The notes beneath the pieces were generated by a model, which saw only the letters and a list, made by a program, of their open reading frames with translations, was not told where the DNA came from and did no database searches. From positions 62,001 through 126,000 of the forward strand of contig NZ_JAGXJY010000009.1 of the NCBI RefSeq assembly GCF_019091085.1: 64,000 nt of DNA. Reading direction: 5' to 3'. The DNA comes from Mesorhizobium sp. GbtcB19 (GTDB taxonomy: Bacteria; Pseudomonadota; Alphaproteobacteria; Rhizobiales; Rhizobiaceae). Of this stretch, positions 8,990-16,159 are shown one piece after another (positions within the stretch are counted from its first letter, which is position 1; every line of letters starts with the position of its first letter). Both the position numbers and the translations under genes were made by a program.

Positions 8990-10122
8990 TGGCTTGCCCC
9001 CGCCACCTCGACCGTCTGTCCCGGACTGAGCAACTGCCCGCCGGCGGTGACGACGCTCTGGCCTTCCTGCAAGCCCTTATCGACGACGACCACGCCGGAA
9101 TCGAAGGCCAGCACCTCGACCGGCGCTGTCGCCACCGCCTTGCTCGACGGGTCGACGATCCAGACGGCAGGCTTGCCGGCAGTCGAGGTCAGCGCCTGCC
9201 AGGGCAACAGGATGGCCTTGACCGACTTGGCGCTGACCGTGCCGATCACGGCCGCGCCCAACGGCATGCCGGCAGGCGTGTCGGGAATGCCGATCTTGAC
9301 ACGGATCGACCCCGACGCGGTATCGACCGCCGGCGAGATCTCACGCACCTTGCCCACCGCCCTGACCTGCGGGTCGCCAAGCAAGGTGATCGTCACCGCG
9401 GGAGAAGGCGGCGTCTGGGCCACCAGCGTCTCTTGCACGTTGAAGACCGCGTCACGGTCGCCGTCCTCGGCGATGGTGAACACCGTCTGCGCCGCCTGAA
9501 CCACTTGCCCGGCCTCGACCTGACGCGCCGTGATCACGCCGGCGGCGCCCGCCTTGAGCTCGGTGTAGGAAAGATTTTCCTTGGCGTTGGCCAAGGCGCT
9601 CTGCGCCGCGTCGACGCTGCCTTGCGCCACTTTCAGCGTCTGGTCGGCGGTGTCGAAATCCCGCCTCGTCGTAAAGCCTTGCGAAAGCAGCGTCTTTTGC
9701 CGCTGATAAGTGGCCGCCGCCTGGGTGAGCTGCGCCTGCGCGGCATCAAGATCGGCCTGCGCCGAACGCAGATCCGATTGCTGTTCCTGCGGATCGATGC
9801 GGGCCAGCACCATGCCCTGGTCGACATGCTGGCCGACATCGACCAGCCGCTCGGCAACGCGGCCACCGACGCGGAACGACAGATTGTTGAGAGTGCGGGC
9901 CGCGATCACCCCGGTCAGCGAGGTCCGCGGCGCATATTCCGCGAGAGCGACCTTCTGCGTGGTCACCAACACCGGCAATTTCTTATCCGCCGCCTGCTGC
10001 TTCTGGCAGCCGGATGTCGAAAGCGCCGCGCCGGCGCAAGCCAGCAGCAACACGGTTTTTGAACGGCAAAGAAGGCGGAGCGGTGAAGACGGCAAGGCGG
10101 ACGGTGTCGCGTTCCTGCTCAT
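8986..10122 (-). CDS. RND efflux periplasmic adaptor (first MFP)
   Basis: First gene of the adaptor-adaptor-pump operon, 378 residues. A basic N-terminus, hydrophobic core and a possible lipobox ending in cysteine (SGCQKQ) suggest a periplasmic lipoprotein. The lipoyl half-motifs (NLSFRVGGRVAERLVDVGQ and the later GAAGVITARQVEAGQVV) flank a coiled-coil hairpin at about residues 95-175. ATG 10122 was chosen because GAGGGG precedes it; a TTG four codons earlier is possible. About 255 bases separate it from divergent gabT, where the operon promoter must lie; I see no convincing TetR or MarR operator there and no local regulator gene. Confidence 0.9.
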   Translation of the reverse strand: MSRNATPSALPSSPLRLLCRSKTVLLLACAGAALSTSGCQKQQAADKKLPVLVTTQKVALAEYAPRTSLTGVIAARTLNNLSFRVGGRVAERLVDVGQHVDQGMVLARIDPQEQQSDLRSAQADLDAAQAQLTQAAATYQRQKTLLSQGFTTRRDFDTADQTLKVAQGSVDAAQSALANAKENLSYTELKAGAAGVITARQVEAGQVVQAAQTVFTIAEDGDRDAVFNVQETLVAQTPPSPAVTITLLGDPQVRAVGKVREISPAVDTASGSIRVKIGIPDTPAGMPLGAAVIGTVSAKSVKAILLPWQALTSTAGKPAVWIVDPSSKAVATAPVEVLAFDSGVVVVDKGLQEGQSVVTAGGQLLSPGQTVEVAGASQ

Positions 10123-10377
10123 GGTTCCCCTCAACCCGTGGGAGCCGCTCCTGACGGCGGCACGTAGCGGACGAAGTGAGATTAATCGATCGGCGGGAAA
10201 AGGAAACCATTTCTGCGGTGCGTAGCGGCAGGCTGGTTAAAGGCCTTTTCCAGCCCTGGCAGGCCCAATCGACTAGGCCATAGTGCCGACTTGAGGAAAA
10301 CGTGAAATAAGGTCAGAAGGGTTTCGATCAACGGAACGGGGCCAATCTCGATGAGGGACGGCCCGATGAGGAACGCC

Positions 10378-11655
10378 ATGAAGAATTCAGCCATTTCCGA
10401 ACGCAAGAACCAGTCGATCTCGCGCGGCGTCGGCATGACGACGCAGATCTACGCCGATCGCGCCGAGAATTCGGAAATCTGGGATGTCGAGGGCCGCCGC
10501 TATATCGATTTCTCTTCCGGCATCGCCGTGGTCAACACCGGCCACCGCCATCCGAAGGTGATCGAGGCGGTCAAGGCGCAACTCGACCGCTTCACCCACA
10601 CCTGCCACCAGGTGGTGCCCTATGAAAGCTATGTGCGTTTGGCCGAGCGCCTGAACGGCATGCTGCCCGGCAAGTTCGAGAAGAAGACCGTCTTCGTCAC
10701 CACTGGCGCCGAGGCGGTGGAAAACGCCATCAAGATCGCCCGCAATGCCACGGGACGCCAGGCCGTCATCGCCTTTTCCGGCGGCTTCCACGGCCGCACC
10801 TTCATGGGCATGGCGCTGACCGGCAAGGTGGTGCCTTACAAGGTCGGCTTCGGCGCCATGCCTGCCGATGTCTTCCATGCGCCGTTCCCGGTTGCGCTGC
10901 ACGGCGTCTCTGTCGCGGATTCGCTCGCCGCGCTCGACAAGCTGTTCAAGGCCGATGTCGATCCGGGCCGTGTTGCCGCCATCATCGTCGAGCCGGTACA
11001 GGGCGAGGGCGGTTTCTACGAAGCGCCGCGCGATTTCATGGCGGCATTGCGCAAGATCTGCGACCAGCACGGCATCCTGCTCGTCGCCGACGAGGTGCAG
11101 ACCGGCTTTGCCCGCACCGGCAAGATGTTCGCCATGGACCATCATGACGTGGCGCCCGATCTCACCACCATGGCCAAGAGCCTGGCCGGCGGCTTCCCGT
11201 TGTCGGCCGTCACCGGCCGCGCCGAGATCATGGACGCGCCCGGCCCCGGCGGCCTCGGCGGCACCTATGGCGGCAGCCCGATCGGCGTCGCCGCCGCGCA
11301 CGCCGTGCTCGACGTCATCGAGGAAGAAAAGCTCTGCGACCGCGCCAACGCGCTGGGCAGCAGGCTGAAGCAGCGGCTGGAATCGATCCGCGACGACGTG
11401 CCGGAGATCGTCGACATCCGTGGCCCCGGCTTCATGAACGCTGTCGAGTTCAACGACGTGAAGAAGGGCCTGCCGTCGGCTGAATTCGCCAATGCGGTCA
11501 GGCTGAAAGCGCTCGACAAGGGCCTCATCCTGCTCACCTGCGGCGTCTACGGCAACGTCATCCGCTTCCTGTCGCCGATCACCATCCAGGACGGCGTCAT
11601 GACCGAGGCGCTGGATATCCTGGAGACCTCGATCCGCGACGCGCGGGCGGCCTGA
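10378..11655 (+). CDS. gabT: 4-aminobutyrate aminotransferase
   Basis: PLP-dependent class III aminotransferase that transfers the amino group of GABA to 2-oxoglutarate, giving succinate semialdehyde. The 425-residue product has the class III features GAEAVENAIKIAR, GFHGRT, IVEPVQGEGG, ADEVQTGFARTG and the PLP-lysine stretch TMAKSLAGGFPLSAV. Start ATG 10378 gives the usual GabT length and has GAGGA five bases upstream; earlier in-frame ATGs at 10351 and 10366 are possible. No gabD is adjacent. An inverted repeat after the stop probably ends transcription against the convergent toxin-antitoxin operon. Other omega-aminotransferase substrates cannot be excluded. Confidence 0.88.
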   Translation: MKNSAISERKNQSISRGVGMTTQIYADRAENSEIWDVEGRRYIDFSSGIAVVNTGHRHPKVIEAVKAQLDRFTHTCHQVVPYESYVRLAERLNGMLPGKFEKKTVFVTTGAEAVENAIKIARNATGRQAVIAFSGGFHGRTFMGMALTGKVVPYKVGFGAMPADVFHAPFPVALHGVSVADSLAALDKLFKADVDPGRVAAIIVEPVQGEGGFYEAPRDFMAALRKICDQHGILLVADEVQTGFARTGKMFAMDHHDVAPDLTTMAKSLAGGFPLSAVTGRAEIMDAPGPGGLGGTYGGSPIGVAAAHAVLDVIEEEKLCDRANALGSRLKQRLESIRDDVPEIVDIRGPGFMNAVEFNDVKKGLPSAEFANAVRLKALDKGLILLTCGVYGNVIRFLSPITIQDGVMTEALDILETSIRDARAA

Positions 11656-11672
11656 GGGACGGCGCAGCATTC

Positions 11673-11706
11673 CTCCTGGCGGCCTGCTCGAATGGGCCGT
11701 CAGGAG
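11673..11706. terminator. Bidirectional hairpin between gabT and parE
   Basis: A 12-base-pair stem with one G-U pair, CTCCTGGCGGCC (11673-11684) against GGCCGTCAGGAG (11695-11706), sits between convergent genes and contains the stop codon of the toxin gene. It lacks a clear U-run on either strand, so terminator function is inferred from position. Confidence 0.5.
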
Positions 11707-12029
11707 CCCGGATTCTGCAACCAGGCCGGAATATCCATTTTGGCGTGAAGCACGCGCCACACATCGATATGGTCGGTCTGTTCCACGTAGAAAATCAGGT
11801 ACGGATAGCGCTTGAACTGCAGGCTGCGCAGACCAGGCAGTCCAAGTTCGTAGCCATGCCTCAGAGAGCCCGATGCCGGATGGCTGGCTATCAGCTCGTA
11901 GGCGTGTTGAAGATCCTCGATATAACCTAACGCCACACGCGAACCAGCTTCACGTGCATAGTAGTCAACGGCGTCCTCAATATCCCGCAAAGCAAGCGTT
12001 CGAGGAATAACCGCCTTTGTGGCCACCAA
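11700..12029 (-). CDS. parE: Type II toxin, RelE/ParE family
   Basis: Toxin of a ParDE-type toxin-antitoxin pair, 109 residues. Family features are the N-terminal LRDIEDAVDYYAREAG helix, ASHPASGSLRHG in the middle, and the C-terminal core FKRYPYLIFYVEQTDHIDVWRVLHAKMD, which is the usual ParE/RelE beta-sheet signature. ParE homologues poison DNA gyrase; whether this one does or acts as a ribonuclease cannot be told. The frame opens at TTG 12029 immediately after the antitoxin stop; GTG 12026 is an equally plausible start. Translation is probably coupled to the antitoxin. Confidence 0.85.
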   Translation of the reverse strand: MVATKAVIPRTLALRDIEDAVDYYAREAGSRVALGYIEDLQHAYELIASHPASGSLRHGYELGLPGLRSLQFKRYPYLIFYVEQTDHIDVWRVLHAKMDIPAWLQNPGS

Positions 12030-12260
12030 CTATTGGCCCTGCGCCCGTTTTCGCAGCGCTGCGAAATAGTCGTCGTCGACGGGAGCGCCCGGCGCGGATG
12101 ACGCGCCCTCGAGAAGCAGACGACGCAGAAGTTGACGATCCTGATCGTGGCGGATCAATTCACGCACATATTCGCTGCTCGTGCCATAGCCGCGATCCGT
12201 CACTTGCTGATCGACGAAATTCTTCAAGCTGTCGGGCAGTGAGATGTTCATCGTGCTCAT
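12030..12260 (-). CDS. parD: Type II antitoxin, ParD-like ribbon-helix-helix
   Basis: Antitoxin and probable autorepressor, 76 residues. The N-terminus MNISLPDSLKNFVDQQV followed by GTSSEYVRELIRHDQ is the ribbon-helix-helix DNA-binding fold of ParD/CopG proteins; the C-terminal tail (APVDDDYFAALRKRAQGQ) is the toxin-wrapping segment. The antitoxin precedes the toxin with no gap, the standard order. The short upstream region (12261-12298) adjoins the stop of the reductase gene, so the promoter must be inside or just after that gene. Confidence 0.88.
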   Translation of the reverse strand: MSTMNISLPDSLKNFVDQQVTDRGYGTSSEYVRELIRHDQDRQLLRRLLLEGASSAPGAPVDDDYFAALRKRAQGQ

Positions 12261-12298
12261 TCAGCCAATGTATGGCTAGTGGCAAAAATTGGCAATCT

Positions 12299-13552
12299 CT
12301 ACGCGCTGGCCCTGGCCGGTTCGTCCTGGCCGAAGGCCGCAAGCGCCGCCTTCAGCGCATCCGGCCCCGCCGCTGCCGTCTCCGGCGCCGGGGAAAAACC
12401 GGCGCCGAGCATCTTGCGGCCAAGCATGTGGTCGGCGGGGCGATTGACGGATTCGATACCGAGCAGCCGGTTGCCGGCATAGTGGTAGATCGAGAACTTG
12501 TTCTCGGCGGGATCGCCGAGCACCACATGGTGATCGCCGCCCTGCGTCAGCCCGACCATCTGCAGCTTCATATCGCCGATATCCGACCAGAACCACGGCA
12601 CGGCGGCGAAGGGCTCGGCATGGCCGAGGATGGTGCGGGCGGCAAGCCGCGCCTGGTCGGTGGCGTTCTGCACCGATTCCAGCCGCACGTCGCCGCCGGT
12701 GAACCAATGCCGATAGGAGGCGGCGTCGCCGATGGCGAGGATTTCTGGGACAGAAGACTGCATATGCTGGTCGACGCGGATGCCGTTGCCGACAGTTAAG
12801 CCGGCGGCTTCCGCCAACTCGACATTGGGTACGACACCGATGCCGATGATCACCATCTGCGCCGGCAGGCGTTCGCCGCCCGACGTGACAGCGGCCGAGA
12901 CGCGGCCGCTTTCGCCCTCCAGACGAGCGACGGTAGCGCCGGTCAGGATGCGAACGCCGATCGCCTCCAGGCGCTGGCGCACATGGGAAGCGATGACCGG
13001 CGCCACGGCGCGGCCGAGCAGCCGGTCGACGGCTTCCACGACAGTAACGTTGCGGCCGGCGGCCCGCAGTGTCGCCGCGATCTCCAGGCCGATGAAGCCG
13101 CCGCCGAGAATGACCACGTCCTCGGTTTGGGCGCTGAGCTCGCGGATCAGGCGCGCATCGGCCAGCGAGCGCAATGAGACCACGCCGGCAAGGCCGGCGC
13201 CGTCGAGCTTGAGCAGCCGCGGCCGCGAGCCGGTCGCAAGTACCAGCCGGTCGAAGCCGAGCGTTCCGCCGCCTGCGACAGTCAATCGGCCCGCGCCGGC
13301 ATCGATGCTCTCGATGCGCATGCCCGGCCGGTAATCGATGTTGTTGCCGGTGTAGAAGGCCTCGCCGCGCAAGGGCTGCGGCTTGGCCTCGGGGTCCTTG
13401 ATGAAGGTCTTGGACAGCGGCGGCTTGTGATAGGGCAGTTCCTGCTCGTCGCCGATCAGGACGACAGGCCCTTCATAGCCCTCTTCGCGCAAGCTGGCGG
13501 CTGCCTGCACGCCGGCATGGCCCGCACCGACAATCACAACCCCGTTCGTCAT
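12299..13552 (-). CDS. FAD-dependent NAD(P)H:ferredoxin reductase (rhodocoxin/putidaredoxin reductase type)
   Basis: Flavoprotein of 417 residues passing electrons from NAD(P)H to a small [2Fe-2S] partner. It shows two dinucleotide-binding motifs, VIVGAGHAGVQAAASLREEG near the start for FAD and VVILGGGFIGLEIAATLRAAG at about residues 145-165 for NAD(P)H, plus PYHKPPLSK and the FAD ribityl motif ILAIGDAA, and the C-terminal reductase domain. ATG 13552 was chosen with a GGATT site; longer forms start in noncoding sequence. It is divergent from the iron operon, and the Irr box lies in the shared region, so iron control is possible. No ferredoxin gene is adjacent apart from bfd 2 kb away. Confidence 0.88.
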   Translation of the reverse strand: MTNGVVIVGAGHAGVQAAASLREEGYEGPVVLIGDEQELPYHKPPLSKTFIKDPEAKPQPLRGEAFYTGNNIDYRPGMRIESIDAGAGRLTVAGGGTLGFDRLVLATGSRPRLLKLDGAGLAGVVSLRSLADARLIRELSAQTEDVVILGGGFIGLEIAATLRAAGRNVTVVEAVDRLLGRAVAPVIASHVRQRLEAIGVRILTGATVARLEGESGRVSAAVTSGGERLPAQMVIIGIGVVPNVELAEAAGLTVGNGIRVDQHMQSSVPEILAIGDAASYRHWFTGGDVRLESVQNATDQARLAARTILGHAEPFAAVPWFWSDIGDMKLQMVGLTQGGDHHVVLGDPAENKFSIYHYAGNRLLGIESVNRPADHMLGRKMLGAGFSPAPETAAAGPDALKAALAAFGQDEPARASA

Positions 13553-13984
13553 CGCAATCCTTTTTGTCTTGAAATCTAGGCTCTTGCGCCAAGTGGCGAT
13601 TGTCTGCCGCCGCCGCAAGAGCCGTGGATCGGGTCGCACCCAGAACGGCTGACTGTCAATCGAGCCACCGCCGAACTTTCCTGTCTCGCCCGACCTTAAA
13701 GTTGACATTTGTAGTTTAGAATAATTCTAAACTATTGTTTCAATTGCATTTTTCCTATGACCCCCGTTGACATCTGGGCTCTCCATCGCTTTATGGAGGG
13801 CTGCGCGCAAAGCGCATCCCCTTTGATGTCTGGGCCTTGAACCCTTTCGATTGGAGGCAAGTGAGTGTCTTTTTATCGCGAACCGCGCATCGGCGCGGCC
13901 ACAATTTTTCCCGGCATGCTCATGCCTCGGCGCGGGTGGACACACGCGCCTTTTGTCAAATTTCCAAAGAACTGGAGAAGGATA
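13553..13984. other. Divergent promoter region and leader of the iron operon
   Basis: This 432-base gap separates the ferredoxin reductase from the first imelysin gene. It holds a TTGACA hexamer at 13702-13707 and the Irr box at 13712-13734. The following 250-base leader contains two related segments, TTGACATCTGGGC near 13767 and TTTGATGTCTGGGC near 13832, separated by an imperfect hairpin (CTCCATCGCTTTATGGAG at 13780-13797). I found no convincing gene in it. The leader is long for a plain promoter region. Confidence 0.6.
13712..13734. promoter_or_regulatory. Irr box (ICE, iron control element)
   Basis: A perfect 23-base palindrome whose core TTTAGAATAATTCTAAA (13715-13731) fits the published inverted repeat TTTAGAA-N3-TTCTAAA bound by Irr in rhizobia. 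It begins 4 bases after a TTGACA hexamer, so bound protein would cover the spacer and -10 region. An irr gene is present at 50.8 kb in this window. The box is about 250 bases before the imelysin start and 160 bases before the divergent reductase start. Confidence 0.85.
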
Positions 13985-15274
13985 ATGACGGCACGTAATG
14001 GCGGCAGGCTGGCTGCGATCTGCGCCACGGCTGCGTTGACGGCGGCGGTGTTCGTGTTGCCGGCCAAAGCCGAGACCGACGCGAAAGCGGTGATCAAGAC
14101 CTATGCCGACATCGCGCTGGCCAAGTATGAGGATTCGCTGACCACCGCGCAGGCGCTGGACAAGGCGGTCGACGCGCTCATCGCCAGCCCCTCGGCCGAT
14201 ACCTTGAACGCCGCGCGCGAAGCCTGGAAGGCGGCGCGCAATCCCTACCAGCAGACCGAGGTCTATCGCTTCGGCAACAAGATCGTCGACGACTGGGAAG
14301 GCAAGGTGAATTCCTGGCCGCTGGATGAGGGCCTGATCGACTATGTCGCCAAGAGCTATGGCACCGAGTCGGACGAGAACGCGCTCTATACGGCCAACGT
14401 CATCGCCAACAAGGAAATCGAGATCAACGGCAAGAAGGTCGACGCCTCGAAGCTGACGCCGGAATTCCTCTCCGGCACGTTGCAGGGCGCCGGTGGCGTC
14501 GAAGCCAATGTCGCGACCGGCTATCACGCCATCGAATTCCTGCTCTGGGGCCAGGATCTGCACGGCACCGGCCCGGGCGCCGGCGAGCGTCCCTATACCG
14601 ACTACGATCTCAAGAACTGCACGGGCGGCAATTGCGATCGTCGCGCCGAATATCTGAAGTCGGCGAGCAACCTCCTGGTGTCCGACCTGCAGGAGATGGT
14701 CGACAACTGGAACGAAGACGGCGCCGCGCGCAAGAACCTGACCGACGGCGACACGAATGCCGGCATCTCCACCATCTTCACCGGCATGGGCTCGCTCTCC
14801 TATGGCGAGCTCGCCGGCGAGCGCATGAAACTCGGCCTCTTGCTGCACGATCCGGAGGAGGAGCACGACTGCTTCTCCGACAACACCTATAACTCGCATC
14901 TCTATGACGCCGTCGGCATCCGCGACGCCTATCATGCCAGCTACAAGCGGCTCGACGGCTCCGTGGTTTCCGGTCCGTCGGTGTCCGACATGGTGAAGGC
15001 CGCCGATCCGGCGATCGACAAGGAGCTGTCGGGCAAGCTCGACACCAGCGTCGCCAGGATGGAGGCGATCAAGGCGCGGGCGCTCGCCGGCGAGGCCTAT
15101 GACCAGCAGATCGCCGAAGGCAATACCGAAGGCAACGCCACCGTGCAGGCGGCGATAGACGCCCTGATCGACCAGACCAAGTCGATCGAGCGCGCCGTCG
15201 GCTCGCTCAAGCTCAACCAGATCGCCTTCGAGGGCTCCGACAGCCTCGACGCTCCCGACAAGGTGTTCAAGTAG
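13985..15274 (+). CDS. Imelysin-family iron-regulated protein (IrpA-like)
   Basis: Secreted 429-residue protein of the imelysin (peptidase M75-like) family, thought to bind iron or haem in periplasmic uptake. A signal peptide ends near AKA at residue 29. The family GxHxxE motif is present as GYHAIEFLLWG (about 179-189), and the C-terminal lobe contains HDCFSDNTYNSHLYDA, another conserved block. Start ATG 13985 follows GGAGAAGGAT. It heads the iron operon downstream of the Irr box and resembles IrpA, a cyanobacterial iron-regulated protein. Whether it is a peptidase is doubtful for the family; an iron-binding role is inference. Confidence 0.88.
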   Translation: MTARNGGRLAAICATAALTAAVFVLPAKAETDAKAVIKTYADIALAKYEDSLTTAQALDKAVDALIASPSADTLNAAREAWKAARNPYQQTEVYRFGNKIVDDWEGKVNSWPLDEGLIDYVAKSYGTESDENALYTANVIANKEIEINGKKVDASKLTPEFLSGTLQGAGGVEANVATGYHAIEFLLWGQDLHGTGPGAGERPYTDYDLKNCTGGNCDRRAEYLKSASNLLVSDLQEMVDNWNEDGAARKNLTDGDTNAGISTIFTGMGSLSYGELAGERMKLGLLLHDPEEEHDCFSDNTYNSHLYDAVGIRDAYHASYKRLDGSVVSGPSVSDMVKAADPAIDKELSGKLDTSVARMEAIKARALAGEAYDQQIAEGNTEGNATVQAAIDALIDQTKSIERAVGSLKLNQIAFEGSDSLDAPDKVFK

Positions 15275-15384
15275 AGATTAGGCACGGTCCGACCAGGCGA
15301 CAGCCGGTTTTTGGACAAGATCGTGCCCGATTGAAAAGACCAGCCATACGGCGCCGGACCGGCGCCGTCAGCCAGAGCAAGTAG

Positions 15385-15696
15385 ATGCTGATCTGCCATT
15401 GCAACATCATCACCGAAAAGGAGATCGAGCAGACGATCGTCGGCCTGCTGGATGAGGATCCGTGGCAGCTGATCGTGCCCGCGAAGGTCTATCACGCGAT
15501 GCGCAAGCGCGGCCGCTGTTGCGGCTGTTTCCCAAATGTGGTGGAAACGATCATTCGGGTCACCGAGAACTACCACGCCCGCTCAGAGGTGGGGGACGTG
15601 GATATCGTTTCACACCTGGATCGCGTGCGAGGCTTGCGCGGCCAATACGGGAGCAGAACCCATGAAAGGCGAACCGCAGATCATCGAGCGGCTTAA
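15385..15696 (+). CDS. bfd: Bacterioferritin-associated ferredoxin, Bfd-like, with C-terminal extension
   Basis: Small [2Fe-2S] protein that docks on bacterioferritin and supplies electrons for iron release. Cluster ligands are Cys4, Cys6, Cys45 and Cys48 in MLICHCNIITEKEIE and GRCCGCFP. The ferredoxin core ends near residue 65; a 35-40 residue tail follows, making 103 residues against 64 for the E. coli protein. The tail overlaps the start of bfr by 35 bases, so it may be a real extension or the by-product of a coupling arrangement. There is a GCAAG-type weak ribosome site. It belongs to the Irr-led operon. Confidence 0.88.
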   Translation: MLICHCNIITEKEIEQTIVGLLDEDPWQLIVPAKVYHAMRKRGRCCGCFPNVVETIIRVTENYHARSEVGDVDIVSHLDRVRGLRGQYGSRTHERRTADHRAA

Positions 15697-16147
15697 CGAA
15701 GCTCTGTTTCTGGAGCTTGGGGCCGTCAACCAGTACTGGGTGCATTACCGTCTGCTCGAGGACTGGGGCTACACCAAGCTGGCAAAGAAGGAACGCGCGG
15801 AATCGATCGAGGAAATGCATCACGCCGACCGCCTGATCGCGCGCATCATCTTCCTCGAAGGCCATCCGAACCTGCAGTCCGTCGCGCCATTGCGTATCGG
15901 CCAGAATGTCAAGGAAGTGCTCGAATCCGATCTGGCCGGCGAATATGACGCGCGCACCGCTTACAAGCGCTCGCGCGAGATCTGCCACGACGAAGGCGAT
16001 TTCGTCTCGATGAAGCTGTTCGAGGACCTTTTGACCGACGAGGAAGGCCATATCGACTTCCTGGAAACGCAGCTCGACCTGCTTGCCTCGATCGGCGAGG
16101 AGAAGTACGGCCTGCTCAACGCCGACTCGGCTAACGAGGTGGGGTAA
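15662..16147 (+). CDS. bfr: Bacterioferritin
   Basis: Haem-containing ferritin of 161 residues that oxidises and stores iron in a 24-mer. All ferroxidase ligands are present at E. coli positions: Glu18, Glu51, His54, Glu94, Glu127, His130, and the haem ligand Met52 is conserved (SIEEMHHADR). The start ATG 15662 lies inside the end of bfd, implying coupled translation. Its position downstream of an Irr box agrees with the known repression of bacterioferritin genes by Irr under iron limitation in rhizobia; that regulation is from the literature, not demonstrated here. Confidence 0.96.
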   Translation: MKGEPQIIERLNEALFLELGAVNQYWVHYRLLEDWGYTKLAKKERAESIEEMHHADRLIARIIFLEGHPNLQSVAPLRIGQNVKEVLESDLAGEYDARTAYKRSREICHDEGDFVSMKLFEDLLTDEEGHIDFLETQLDLLASIGEEKYGLLNADSANEVG

Positions 16148-16159
16148 GGACATGCGGGA

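Noticed and set aside
13727..14935. 402-codon minus-strand open frame over the imelysin gene
   Set aside because: Antisense of a gene with signal peptide and family motifs; no recognisable domain of its own.
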